Below are positions 39,887 through 48,453 of a stretch of DNA of 64,000 bases, in pieces. Position 1 is the stretch's first letter. Every line of letters begins with the position of its first letter. The translations under genes and the position numbers were made by a program. The DNA lies in the NCBI GenBank assembly GCA_001464915.1, contig LNED01000017.1, positions 1 through 64,000 on the forward strand, given 5' to 3'. The notes under the pieces were generated by a model. That model was not told the DNA's origin, did not search any database, and worked only from the letters and a program-made list of their open reading frames with translations. The DNA is from Sphingomonadales bacterium Ga0077531. Its GTDB lineage: Bacteria > Pseudomonadota > Alphaproteobacteria > Sphingomonadales > Sphingomonadaceae.

Positions 39887-40798
39887 TTAGAGCCAACGGC
39901 GATCGGCCGTGAAGTCGATCGTGAGCCAATATCCGGGGCGCAGCCCGCCCATCGCGTCCGCGAATTCCTGACGAATGGCGTCCTGCTCGCCAAGCGTCAT
40001 CGTGGTTGATGCTGCGGCACCGACAAAGCCGATCTCGATAAACCGTGCGCGCCCGACCTGGGTCACATAGGATTGATGCTCGACGAAGCCGTGCCGTGCC
40101 GCGACTTCGCGTGCGATGCTGCTGACCTGCGCATCGAGATCGGCTGGCGCAATCTGCAGTATCTCGCGACCGGCCGCTGCCAAGGCCCGAAGGGGAAGCG
40201 GAGCCAGGAGGATTGCAAGGAGAATGAGGATTGCCGGATCGAAGTAGGCCGCGAGCTTCTCCGCCTGCGTTCCCTCGAGCACGACCGCGGTGACAAATGC
40301 GGCGCTCAGCCCGGCGTTGAGAAGTGCGCCGAAAAGCCACGCGGCCGCGTCGATATTCAGAAGCGAGGACCCGAGGCCGCGAGCGCGGCGCCGGATATAA
40401 ATATGCATCGCGAAGCCGATGAGCGCGCTCGCGCCGGCATATCCGATACCGGGCCCGAAACTCACGTTCCGTCCTCCCATCATCACGGTGTCTACTCCGT
40501 CAATCAAAGCATAGACGCAGGCGAGGAGCAGAACGCTGCCGTTGACGAACCCAAGCATCGGCTCGATGTGCCAGTAGCCAAATTGGAACCGGCGGTCTGC
40601 GCCACGCGCGATCAACCGCGCGGCAAAAAAGGCGGCCAGCGTCAGCCCCGCGTCGGCAAGGCTGTACACACCGTCGAACAAGATCGACTTTGCGCCGCTC
40701 AACAGGCCAATAGCGATGCCGACAAGTGAAAGGGCGAGGGTGCCGGTGGCGGAGAACAGGAGAAGGCGTTGTTCCTTGCGCTCCGAATGCGGTCCCAA
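39887..40798 (-). CDS. Cation diffusion facilitator-like transporter
   Basis: A 303-residue membrane protein of the cation-diffusion-facilitator family. About six helices are followed by a cytoplasmic metal-binding domain (LDAQVSSIAREVAARHGFVEHQSYVTQVG). The transport-site aspartates lie in ILFDGVYSLADAGLTL and in the later SSLLNIDAAAWL. Such proteins export Zn, Fe, Mn or Co in exchange for protons. It faces the ZIP gene 150 bases away; together they could adjust metal balance in stress. The metal is unknown. Confidence 0.83.
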   Translation of the reverse strand: MGPHSERKEQRLLLFSATGTLALSLVGIAIGLLSGAKSILFDGVYSLADAGLTLAAFFAARLIARGADRRFQFGYWHIEPMLGFVNGSVLLLACVYALIDGVDTVMMGGRNVSFGPGIGYAGASALIGFAMHIYIRRRARGLGSSLLNIDAAAWLFGALLNAGLSAAFVTAVVLEGTQAEKLAAYFDPAILILLAILLAPLPLRALAAAGREILQIAPADLDAQVSSIAREVAARHGFVEHQSYVTQVGRARFIEIGFVGAAASTTMTLGEQDAIRQEFADAMGGLRPGYWLTIDFTADRRWL

Positions 40799-40944
40799 TT
40801 TCTGTCTCCAATATTACAGCGGTCCAAGGGCCGTCACCTGAGGCAGCTATCGTAGCAAATTACGCGCCCGGCGATGTGTTTCCAATTGGCCCAACCTAAG
40901 GATCAAGCCGCAGTAAGATCTGCTATTCAAACCCGCCCCGCATA

Positions 40945-41658
40945 TCAAACATGATGTTGCACGAGCAGAAACGCCGAAAGAAAACCGGTCACGGTAATCA
41001 AACCGATCATCGGCGGCGCGTGATCGAAGGCTTCCGGGATCATGGTTTCCGCGAGCATCGCCAGCACAGTGCCTGCAGCGAAACAGAGAATGACCGTCGT
41101 TGCTTCGGTGGAGACTGAGCCCAAAGCAAAATTCCCGAAGGCGGCTGTGAGCCCTATCATGAGCGGTATACCCACCCAGACCGCGTAAATGTAGCGCCGT
41201 GATCGTCCGGCCAGTTTCATCCCCGAGGCGCTTGAGAGTCCCTGGGGGATGTTGGCGAGAAAGAAGCCGGCGACGACGCCGACCCCGATCTTACCGCCGC
41301 CGACCAAAGACAGGCCGATCACGAGCGCTTCGGGAATGCCGTCAAGAACTGTCCCAACAGCAATCGCGACGCCGCTTCCGCTATGTTCTTTTTCGGTCGT
41401 TTGCTTCACGCATTCGCCGCACCGTTTCCTGTTTTTCGCGCCGCTTGCGGCAAGATACCAGTTGATGCCGCTGAAGATCGCTGCCCCTCCCAGCAACGCG
41501 GTGATTGCAGCGGAGGACATCCCCGTTTCGATCGCGTTCCCCATAAGCTCGACAGCGACGATGGCGATAAGCACGCCGCCGCCAAACCCCATCACGGTCG
41601 CGATGAGGCGATGAGAGAGCCGCTTTGAAAACAGGTCCGCGACAACGGCACCGATCAA
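40945..41658 (-). CDS. ZIP-family metal transporter with unclear start
   Basis: A 237-residue ZIP protein. The metal-site helices read GVAIAVGTVLDGIPEALVIGLSL and FFLANIPQGLSSASGMKLAG, and a Cys/His-poor loop with CGECVK lies between. The homologous reading continues upstream of the TTG at 41658 (about 20 residues ending FLGAGLWGLFTASGL) without an ATG, GTG or TTG. The true start is therefore lost, or it is the TTG, or translation uses a rare codon. It could be a recently damaged gene. Metal specificity is not readable. Confidence 0.75.
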   Translation of the reverse strand: MIGAVVADLFSKRLSHRLIATVMGFGGGVLIAIVAVELMGNAIETGMSSAAITALLGGAAIFSGINWYLAASGAKNRKRCGECVKQTTEKEHSGSGVAIAVGTVLDGIPEALVIGLSLVGGGKIGVGVVAGFFLANIPQGLSSASGMKLAGRSRRYIYAVWVGIPLMIGLTAAFGNFALGSVSTEATTVILCFAAGTVLAMLAETMIPEAFDHAPPMIGLITVTGFLSAFLLVQHHV

Positions 41659-41762
41659 AAGGCCGCTGGCTGTAAACAGGCCCCATAGGCCGGCTCCGAG
41701 GAAATCAGCGATGAAGCGACTTTCTTTCGTTTCGGATTTTACTGGCCTAGCACGGGTTTTGA

Positions 41763-42155
41763 TTAGTCTGGAATGAGGGCGATTACCTTGATCTCGAAAT
41801 CGAATCCGGCCAGCCAGGTGACACCAAGTGCTGTCCAGTTCGGATAAGGCGCTTCAGTGAAGATCTTGCTCTTCACGGCCATAATCGTTGCGAACTGATT
41901 TTCGGGATCAGTATGGAAAGTGGTTAGATCGACGATGTCGTCAAATCCGCATCCCGCAGCGAGCAGGGTCGCTTCCAAATTTGCGAAGGCCAGCCGAACC
42001 TGCTCCGCGAACTCTGGTTCCGGCGAACCGTCTTCACGACTTCCGACCTGGCCGGATACGAAAAGCAAACGATCCGACCGGATGGCTGCGGAATATCCAT
42101 GCTCTTCGTAGAGAGCATGTCGGTTTGCGGGGAAAACCGGGTCACGTTTGGCCAT
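41763..42155 (-). CDS. RidA-family protein
   Basis: A 130-residue RidA/YjgF family protein. It carries LLFVSGQVGSRED, FANLEATLLAAGCGFDDIVDLTTF and the terminal PNWTALGVTWLAGFDFEIKVIALI pattern. The usual substrate Arg (PYPxRxAvQV) is replaced by NWTALGV, which indicates a non-RidA subfamily that may lack imine deaminase activity. Some YjgF proteins gain chaperone activity when chlorinated by HOCl. It diverges from the TetR gene, with a palindromic operator between. Confidence 0.85.
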   Translation of the reverse strand: MAKRDPVFPANRHALYEEHGYSAAIRSDRLLFVSGQVGSREDGSPEPEFAEQVRLAFANLEATLLAAGCGFDDIVDLTTFHTDPENQFATIMAVKSKIFTEAPYPNWTALGVTWLAGFDFEIKVIALIPD

Positions 42156-42211
42156 TTGTAAATCCTTTAAATGAAGCGAAGTTTGATATACGTCTTGCAT
42201 CTGAAGACCAT

Positions 42212-42228
42212 ACATACGTACCGTATGT
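42212..42228. promoter_or_regulatory. TetR operator between ridA-like and tetR
   Basis: ACATACG-TAC-CGTATGT is a perfect 7-bp inverted repeat midway between the divergent genes (42155 and 42255). It matches the size and placement of a TetR-family operator. Confidence 0.7.
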
Positions 42229-42254
42229 CAATCTGAAAGGACGACCCGATCACA

Positions 42255-42860
42255 ATGAATTCCGTGCGTGCAAGGCCTAGGGGCGAGACGATGGCCGAAA
42301 ACCGGGCGAAGCTGATCGCGGCGGCACGTAGGGCGTTCGCGACGAAGGGCTTCGCGGCAGCATCAATGGATGACCTGACCAAGGAGGTCGGACTGACGCG
42401 AGGCGCTCTTTATCACAATTTTGGGGACAAGGCGGGGCTTCTGCGCGCGGTTGTGGCCGAGATCGACGGCGAGATGGCCGCGCGTGCAAGGCAGCTTGCC
42501 GGACGCGCGAGCACCGATTGGGACGAATTACTTGTTGAAGGAGCAGCCTATATCGAGATGGCGCTGGACCCAGAGGTGCGACGGATCGTGCTCCTCGATG
42601 GACCCGCTTTTCTCGGTGATCCTTCTCGCTGGCCAAGCCAGAACGAGTGTTTAAACTTGACGAAGCAAGCAGTGCAAAAGCTCGTTTTGGACGGTGTCAT
42701 GACTGCCGTGGATGTCGAAGCAGCCGCTCGCCTTCTGAATGGAGCAGCGTTGAATGCGGCGCTATGGGTTGCGGCGAGTGAAGAGCCGCATTTGACACTT
42801 CCCAAAGCTGTCGAGGCGTTCCAACTGCTCGCGACAGGTCTTCTAGCGAACCGAAGCTGA
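42255..42860 (+). CDS. TetR-family repressor
   Basis: A 201-residue TetR protein: helix-turn-helix ASMDDLTKEVGLTRGALYHNFGDKAGL, then an all-helical ligand domain ending NAALWVAASEEPHLTLPKAVEAFQLL. It probably represses itself and the divergent RidA-like gene through the ACATACG palindrome. It is convergent with the integrase, 30 bases away. A start at 42291 is also possible. Confidence 0.88.
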   Translation: MNSVRARPRGETMAENRAKLIAAARRAFATKGFAAASMDDLTKEVGLTRGALYHNFGDKAGLLRAVVAEIDGEMAARARQLAGRASTDWDELLVEGAAYIEMALDPEVRRIVLLDGPAFLGDPSRWPSQNECLNLTKQAVQKLVLDGVMTAVDVEAAARLLNGAALNAALWVAASEEPHLTLPKAVEAFQLLATGLLANRS

Positions 42861-42889
42861 GCAACGCCATTTTCGAAATGTGCTTTGTC

Positions 42890-44104
42890 CTAGCTTCGCG
42901 GATATGCTGAGCGGATGATGGCCGACACATGGTCATTCCAACTTTTCATCGCTTCGCGCTTTTCATTCTTCCAGTCATGCCGCTGATAGATGCCGGCAAC
43001 TCCCGCGCGCGATCCCCCCACATGGTTGAGTACGGCTTCGGTCACTTCAAATCGGACACCGAGCCGTTGGAAGCCGGTCGCGAGTGTTCGCCTTAAGTCA
43101 TGCAATCTCCAGTCCGGGACGGGTTCGCCACCGTCCTGCGACATGAGCAGGTCCAGCTTGTTCTTGCCCTTGCCGTATCCTGTGAAAGGTCCGCCTCTCG
43201 ATGTCGCGAATATGCTGCCGCTCCGCGGCCAGGTCGTCGATCCAGCAGCGCCATCCAGAACGGCAACCGCAAGGTCGTTGAGCGGAACTCGATTGGGTTC
43301 GCCATTTTTTGCGCGTTCGCCAGGTAGCGTCCAGAGCAGCTCCTTTCGGTCAACCTCCTCCCAACGAAGTGATGAAACTTCCTCCCGTCGCTGACCCGTG
43401 ACGATCAGCAGTCGAACGATGGGGCCAAAACAATGATGCGTGTGTGGCGCGGCGGTCCAGACGCGACCGAGTTCCTCATCCGAAAGCCAGCGATCGCGAG
43501 CCTTGACCGCCGGTGGAGTTTCCATGCCTTCCATTGGACTGCGTTCGATATCCCCTCGGCTGACAGCCCAGCGGAAAAGGCGCCGCAAGACCGCAAAGAC
43601 GTTTCGGATGTTGGCCACCTGCGCCCGCGGCATGCGGTCGAAGACCGCGACGATGTCGACTCGAGTAAGCTTGGGAAGAGGTTTCGAACCTAATACGGGC
43701 TTCACGTGAATCCGGAGACTCTGGTTCACGAGACGCCTCCAACCTTTGCCGACACAGGCGTCAGCGAAACGGTCGGCATAATTATCGAAAGCAAGATCGA
43801 CGGCTTCTCTCCGACGTTGGCGGTCTGCTTCGCCCGGATCGATGTTCTGGGCGACAAGAATTGACAGTCGTTCCGCTTCGGCTCTCGCGGTGACTGGAGT
43901 CCACGGCGAGCCATGGCCACCTATCGTGTAACGGCGGGTTTTGGACTCCCGCCCGCCCATTCGGAATTGCAGAACGTATGTTACCGTCCCGGCCTTGGTG
44001 CGCTTTGCTCCAAAGCCCTTAATGCTGTCGTCCCAAAGAATGCCGTCCAACTCATTCGAAATGAGGGCATCAATCGATCGCTTTGTGATTTTTCCTCGTG
44101 CCAT
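42890..44104 (-). CDS. int: Tyrosine-recombinase integrase of an integrated island
   Basis: A 404-residue DUF4102/P4-type integrase. The N-terminal arm-binding region starts ARGKITKRSIDALI; the core-binding domain follows; the catalytic Arg is in TGQRREEVSSL, the H-x-x-R in LHDLRRTLATGF and the nucleophilic Tyr in GIYQRHDW. ATG 44104 fits the family start; a longer frame to 44191 is rejected. It starts 130 bases beyond the 3' end of trmB in the same direction, which is the normal arrangement for an integrase next to its attachment site. No excisionase was found. Confidence 0.93.
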   Translation of the reverse strand: MARGKITKRSIDALISNELDGILWDDSIKGFGAKRTKAGTVTYVLQFRMGGRESKTRRYTIGGHGSPWTPVTARAEAERLSILVAQNIDPGEADRQRRREAVDLAFDNYADRFADACVGKGWRRLVNQSLRIHVKPVLGSKPLPKLTRVDIVAVFDRMPRAQVANIRNVFAVLRRLFRWAVSRGDIERSPMEGMETPPAVKARDRWLSDEELGRVWTAAPHTHHCFGPIVRLLIVTGQRREEVSSLRWEEVDRKELLWTLPGERAKNGEPNRVPLNDLAVAVLDGAAGSTTWPRSGSIFATSRGGPFTGYGKGKNKLDLLMSQDGGEPVPDWRLHDLRRTLATGFQRLGVRFEVTEAVLNHVGGSRAGVAGIYQRHDWKNEKREAMKSWNDHVSAIIRSAYPRS

Positions 44105-44130
44105 AAATTGGTCTCCCAATACGGCGTTTC

Positions 44131-44152
44131 CAGCAATCACCCAGCAATCACC
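44131..44152. repeat. Tandem 11-bp repeats beside the integrase
   Basis: CAGCAATCACC occurs twice in direct tandem with no spacer, between the integrase start and trmB. Short direct repeats here are typical integrase arm sites. The crossover core itself was not identified because the left end of the island is outside the window. Confidence 0.5.
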
Positions 44153-44236
44153 GATGCGGAAACTGCCGCGTAATTGGGGAAAAGATAGCATAGGACAAGA
44201 CTATAAAAAACAAGCCTTTTCAACCCTATAGCACTC

Positions 44237-44968
44237 CTACTTACGCCTCCAGCGGAAATACCAAACCTCGTGCCCGTACACGGTCCGCGCCTTGTGCTCG
44301 TAGCGCGTCTCGGGCCAGCCCGACGGGCGCACCTGCCAGTCGGACGGCTTCTCAACCACCCACTCGAATGTGTCGGTGTGGCGCTGCATCACCATTAGCG
44401 CGTGGCGCAGGTAGATGTCATGATCGGTGCCAAAGCGGAACTCGCCGCCGGGTTTGAGCTTGGCGGCAATCAGCTTCAGCGGCCCATCATTCATCATCCG
44501 CCGCTTGGCATGACGTGCCTTGGGCCAGGGGTCGGGGTGGAGCAGATAGACCATCGACAACGCCCCATCGGGAATGCGCGCTAACACCTCCAGCGCATCG
44601 CCCAGATGCAGGCGGATATTTGGCAGCCGCTGATCCTCGATATGGGTGAGCGCCTGCGCCACGCCGTTGAGGAAGGGCTCGGCCCCAATGAAGCCGTGAT
44701 CGGGCAGCAAGTCGGCGCGGTAGGCGAGATGCTCGCCCCCGCCAAAACCAATCTCGAAATGCAGCGGGCGCGCATCGCCGAATAGCACTTCGGACGTCAC
44801 CGGCCCTTCGGCAGGCACAGCAACCTGCGGCAGCAGAGTGTCGACCAACCCCTGCTGACGCTGGCGCAGTTTCTTGCCGACGCTGCGGCCATAAAGCCGC
44901 GCGATGGTGGTGGGGTCACCTTCCTTATATGCTGTCATGACGGCGGCGATTGGCAGGCGGTTCGTCAT
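44237..44968 (-). CDS. trmB: tRNA (guanine-N7)-methyltransferase
   Basis: A 243-residue TrmB that makes m7G46 in tRNA using S-adenosylmethionine. The SAM site is FEIGFGGGEHLAYRADLLP, and the catalytic region is SMVYLLHPDPWPKARHAKRRMM. The C-terminal FRWRRK is normal, so insertion of the island did not truncate it if the attachment site is at this 3' end. It starts the core part of the window. Confidence 0.94.
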   Translation of the reverse strand: MTNRLPIAAVMTAYKEGDPTTIARLYGRSVGKKLRQRQQGLVDTLLPQVAVPAEGPVTSEVLFGDARPLHFEIGFGGGEHLAYRADLLPDHGFIGAEPFLNGVAQALTHIEDQRLPNIRLHLGDALEVLARIPDGALSMVYLLHPDPWPKARHAKRRMMNDGPLKLIAAKLKPGGEFRFGTDHDIYLRHALMVMQRHTDTFEWVVEKPSDWQVRPSGWPETRYEHKARTVYGHEVWYFRWRRK

Positions 44969-45055
44969 GGGTCAACCGCGACCATGCATGCGGCGAACAG
45001 GCCCACAAAAAAATCGTGCTGGACGCCGCTGCCCAGCCTGTGGTGATTCAGTGCC

Positions 45056-45874
45056 ATGTCGTCCCCGCCCTCCATCTCTCCCGGCACGCTGACCGACAAG
45101 GAGCTCGAGATCCTGCGTTTGCTGGCGGGCGGTCACACTGTGAAATCGATCGCCGCAAGGCTGGAGCGCTCGGAAGCCGCAATCAACGAGCGGCTGCGCG
45201 AAGCGCGGCGCAAGACCGGAGCGGGCAGTAGCCGCGAACTTGCCCGCCTGCTCGACGCACAGAAAATCTGGGACAGGAAAATCGATCTGTCCTCGCACAC
45301 ATCATCGTCCGACGATCCTGACAGGCCGCCGTCTGGGCGCGGCCGCTGGTCGAAAGGACAGATGATGATTTTAATCGCAATCCCGCTGGCAGCCGCCGGG
45401 CTACTGGTCACCGCGACGAATACGCTGGAGCGCGGTGAACCCCCGCGCCAAGCTACGCTGACCATCGACGCAACCTCGCCGTTGGTCGGGCGCTGGTCAC
45501 TCGATGTAGCGCAGATCCCGGAAGCCGAGCGCCCCCGCGCGGTGACCATCGCCTTCAGTGAGGCGAGCGGCGGGCGCTGGAATACCGTGGTGGAGATAGT
45601 CGCGCCGGATGGATCGCGGATGGAGGGCCGCTCCACCGCCACGCTCGACGGGGTGGCGGTGCCGGTGGTGGGTTCGATGGGCTTCATCGACAGCGTCTCG
45701 CTGCGCCAGCCTGAGGCCGGCACGCTGGTAATGACACTCGGCAAGGGCGGGAATCGGGTCTCGACCCGCGTCTACACGGTCGCGAAGGACGGCAAGAGCA
45801 TGACCGAAACGATCGTCTGGGCCGCAGAGGGCATGCCGGATATCGTAACGACCACCTTCAACCGCATGGACTGA
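45056..45874 (+). CDS. LuxR-type HTH protein with a transmembrane segment
   Basis: A 272-residue protein. Residues about 10-70 are a LuxR/GerE-type helix-turn-helix (LTDKELEILRLLAGGHTVKSIAARLERSEAAINERL). A linker rich in Ser and Pro leads to one membrane helix at about 104-121 (QMMILIAIPLAAAGLLV), and the remaining 150 residues are periplasmic. This is a ToxR-like layout in which a membrane-held regulator senses the periplasm. The periplasmic part has no recognised domain. A terminator follows the gene. Confidence 0.78.
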   Translation: MSSPPSISPGTLTDKELEILRLLAGGHTVKSIAARLERSEAAINERLREARRKTGAGSSRELARLLDAQKIWDRKIDLSSHTSSSDDPDRPPSGRGRWSKGQMMILIAIPLAAAGLLVTATNTLERGEPPRQATLTIDATSPLVGRWSLDVAQIPEAERPRAVTIAFSEASGGRWNTVVEIVAPDGSRMEGRSTATLDGVAVPVVGSMGFIDSVSLRQPEAGTLVMTLGKGGNRVSTRVYTVAKDGKSMTETIVWAAEGMPDIVTTTFNRMD

Positions 45875-45879
45875 AACGC

Positions 45880-45911
45880 GGAACGCCCGGAGCCAGAGCC
45901 CCGGGCGTTCC
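45880..45911 (+). terminator. Hairpin terminator after the HTH gene
   Basis: GGAACGCCCGG and CCGGGCGTTCC pair perfectly over 11 bases with a 10-base loop. It begins five bases after the stop codon. Only a short T-run follows (CGTT). Confidence 0.55.
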
Positions 45912-45948
45912 CGTTGACAGATCGCTGGAGAACCATACCGGCCCAAAG

Positions 45949-46036
45949 GGCCGCGAGGCCACGCGGCCGAGCCGGAGGCGCCCGAGCCCATAGGGCTCGG
46001 ATCAGCGCCGAGGAGGCACCCGCGGAGGCGGGTGCC
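45949..46036. repeat. Cluster of three hairpins between the HTH gene and ctrA
   Basis: GGCCGCG-N6-CGCGGCC (45949-45968), CCGAGCCC-N3-GGGCTCGG (45982-46000) and GGCACCCGC-N4-GCGGGTGCC (46015-46036) follow each other. A similar cluster lies at 49870-49962 and shares the GCCACGCGGCCG block in opposite orientation. These look like host intergenic repeats of a REP-like kind. Confidence 0.55.
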
Positions 46037-46043
46037 CCTATGG

Positions 46044-46739
46044 CTACGCCGCTTCGACCACTTCTTCGTCGTCGCGCAGCACGTAGCCACGGCCCCAGAC
46101 GGTTTCGATGTAGTTTTCGCCGCCGCAAGCAAGGCTCAGTTTCTTGCGCAGCTTGCAGATGAACACGTCGATGATCTTGAGTTCGGGCTCGTCCATCCCG
46201 CCATACAGGTGGTTGAGGAACATTTCCTTGGTCAGGGTGGTGCCCTTGCGAAGCGAGAGCAGCTCAAGCATCGCATATTCCTTACCGGTGAGGTGCACGC
46301 GGGCGCCATCGACTTCGACCGTTTTGGCGTCGAGGTTCACGGCGAGCTTGCCAGTGCGGATGACCGACTGCGAGTGGCCCTTCGAACGGCGCACCACGGC
46401 ATAGATGCGGGCGACCAGTTCTTCGCGGTGGAACGGCTTGGTCACGTAATCATCCGCGCCAAAACCGAAGCTGCGGATCTTGGAATCCATTTCGCTGATG
46501 CCAGACAGGATCAGCACCGGGGTCTGCACCTTGGCGACGCGCAGCTTTTTCAGCACGTCATACCCATGCATATCGGGCAGGTTCAAGTCGAGCAGGATGA
46601 TGTCGTAATCATAAAGCTTGCCCAGATCCAAACCCTCTTCGCCGAGGTCGGTCGAATAGACATTGAAGCCTTCGGTGGTGAGCATCAGCTCAATCGCCTT
46701 GGCGGTGGTCGGTTCGTCTTCGATCAGCAGCACACGCAT
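46044..46739 (-). CDS. ctrA: Cell-cycle response regulator CtrA
   Basis: A 231-residue OmpR-type response regulator. The receiver's phosphorylated Asp51 is in [15 protein letters not shown], with Lys in [14 protein letters not shown]. The DNA-binding winged helix includes [31 protein letters not shown] and [13 protein letters not shown]. CtrA controls cell cycle, motility and gene-transfer functions in alphaproteobacteria. The ATG at 46739 agrees with the family; the longer frame does not. Two GANTC sites and CtrA half-sites lie upstream, as in Caulobacter. Confidence 0.96.
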   Translation of the reverse strand: MRVLLIEDEPTTAKAIELMLTTEGFNVYSTDLGEEGLDLGKLYDYDIILLDLNLPDMHGYDVLKKLRVAKVQTPVLILSGISEMDSKIRSFGFGADDYVTKPFHREELVARIYAVVRRSKGHSQSVIRTGKLAVNLDAKTVEVDGARVHLTGKEYAMLELLSLRKGTTLTKEMFLNHLYGGMDEPELKIIDVFICKLRKKLSLACGGENYIETVWGRGYVLRDDEEVVEAA

Positions 46740-46823
46740 TGCAGTCCCCTGTCCTTGCCCTTGGTAACCCCTGCTTAGGAGAGGTTGCCGTGTGTTAACC
46801 ACGCTGCTTCTCACCAAAAAAGG

Positions 46824-46872
46824 TTAATAAGAAGTTTAGGGCGTTAACTTTTTGGAGTGAGTCTTTCGAGTC
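46824..46872 (-). promoter_or_regulatory. CtrA boxes and GANTC methylation sites in the ctrA promoter
   Basis: TTAA (46824-46827), seven bases, then TTTA (46835-46838) is close to the CtrA box TTAA-N7-TTAA. GTTAAC lies at 46842. GAGTC at 46859 and 46868 are CcrM (GANTC) methylation sites. The set recalls the methylation-sensitive autoregulated ctrA promoter of Caulobacter. Confidence 0.6.
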
Positions 46873-46942
46873 ACACTCGGGCGGGCGAATTCAATGTGTG
46901 AATTTATGGGCCGGGAGCAGGCCTGTCGCGGGCGGGAAAGTC

Positions 46943-48442
46943 CTAACGCGCACCGGCGAGTTTTTTGGCCCTTCGCCGCTCCGCGCTCGATCCCAACCCG
47001 ATGGCCTCGCGGTACTTGGCCACAGTGCGCCGTGCCAAATCAAAGCCCTCTTTCTGGAGCATTTCGGCCAATTGCTGATCGGACAGGATGTCCTTGGCCG
47101 TCTCGGCATCGATCAGCGCCTTGATCCGCGCCTTGATCGCGGCGGACGACGCGCCTTCGCCATCGGCAGACGCCACTCCGCTAGTGAAGAAGTACTTCAG
47201 CTCAAACGTCCCACGCGCACAGGCGAGGTATTTGTTGCTGGTTACCCGGCTGACAGTGCTTTCGTGCATTTCGATCTTCTCGGCCACTTCGCGCAAGGTC
47301 AGCGGGCGCAGTTCGGAAACGCCGCGGCGGAAGAACCCGTCCTGCTGACGCACAATCTCGGCGGCGGTTTTGAGGATCGTCTTCTGCCGCTGGTCGAGCG
47401 CGCGTATCAGCCAGTGCGCGTCCGCCAGCTTTTCCTTGAGCCAGCCCTGCGATTCCTTGTTGGTGGCGCCTGCATTGAGTTCCAGAAAGTAGCCGCGATT
47501 GACAATCAGTTTGGGCAGGGTGTCTTCATTCAGCGCGATGTCCCACCCGCCTTTGCCATTATCGCTCAGGAGGATGTCGGGCACCACCGTGCTGGCGGTC
47601 GACGCGGCAAAGGCGAGGCCGGGGCGCGGATTGTAGCTGCGCAGTTCGCGCAGCATGTCAGCGAAATCCTCGTCATCGACCTTGCACAGGCGTTTCAGCT
47701 TTTCCACTTCGCCGCGCGCAACCAGATCGAGATTGGCGATCAGCGCCGCCATGCAGGGATCGTAACGATCCGCCTCACGCGCCTGAATGGCGATGCATTC
47801 GGCGAGATTGCGCGCGCCGACACCGCTGGGGTCGAGCGATTGCACCAGCCTCAGTGCGGCTTTGGCGTCGAACAGATCGACGCCCAGATCATCGGCCACC
47901 TCATCGATCGAGGAGCTGAGATAGCCCGCTTCGTCGAGCATTCCGATGATGTGGCGCGCGATGAAGGCGGTTTGCGGATCGGATGCGAGCGCGCCAATCT
48001 GCCCTTCGAGGTGTTCCGACAAAGTGATGTCGGCAGCGCGCAGTTGCTCCCAGTCAGGCTGATCGTCAAAATCGCCGCCAGAGCCGGAGCCTGCTGCCGC
48101 GCCCCATTCGGCATCGCGGGCGCCCCTGGCATCGCCGTCGCCAGTGTCCCAATCGCGGTCGACCGAGGCGAGGTCGAGCGGCGCATCGCCTTCGCCGCCG
48201 CCCAGCGCGATCAGCTGATCGGCGGGCGCATCTTCGGGGAGGGCCACGGTAGCCTCGCCGCGTTCGGGCTCGTCCGGCGCGGGCGTGGTGGTGTCGAGCA
48301 GCGGGTTGGCTTCCAGCGCCTCGGCAATGAAGCTTTCGATTTCGAGGTTCGAGGCCGCCAGCAGCTTGATCGCCTGCTGCAATTGCGGCGTCATCACCAG
48401 CGATTGCGATTGCCTGAGGTCAAGGCGGGGGCCTATCGCCAT
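46943..48442 (-). CDS. rpoN: RNA polymerase sigma-54 factor
   Basis: A 499-residue sigma-54. Region I is Gln/Leu-rich (LDLRQSQSLVMTPQLQQAIKLLAASN), an acidic region II follows, and the C-terminus holds the helix-turn-helix and the RpoN box (ARRTVAKYRE). It follows lptB by 12 bases, a common order in proteobacteria, and precedes ctrA. Activator-dependent promoters are expected in this genome. Confidence 0.96.
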   Translation of the reverse strand: MAIGPRLDLRQSQSLVMTPQLQQAIKLLAASNLEIESFIAEALEANPLLDTTTPAPDEPERGEATVALPEDAPADQLIALGGGEGDAPLDLASVDRDWDTGDGDARGARDAEWGAAAGSGSGGDFDDQPDWEQLRAADITLSEHLEGQIGALASDPQTAFIARHIIGMLDEAGYLSSSIDEVADDLGVDLFDAKAALRLVQSLDPSGVGARNLAECIAIQAREADRYDPCMAALIANLDLVARGEVEKLKRLCKVDDEDFADMLRELRSYNPRPGLAFAASTASTVVPDILLSDNGKGGWDIALNEDTLPKLIVNRGYFLELNAGATNKESQGWLKEKLADAHWLIRALDQRQKTILKTAAEIVRQQDGFFRRGVSELRPLTLREVAEKIEMHESTVSRVTSNKYLACARGTFELKYFFTSGVASADGEGASSAAIKARIKALIDAETAKDILSDQQLAEMLQKEGFDLARRTVAKYREAIGLGSSAERRRAKKLAGAR

Positions 48443-48453
48443 GCCTGTCAGCC

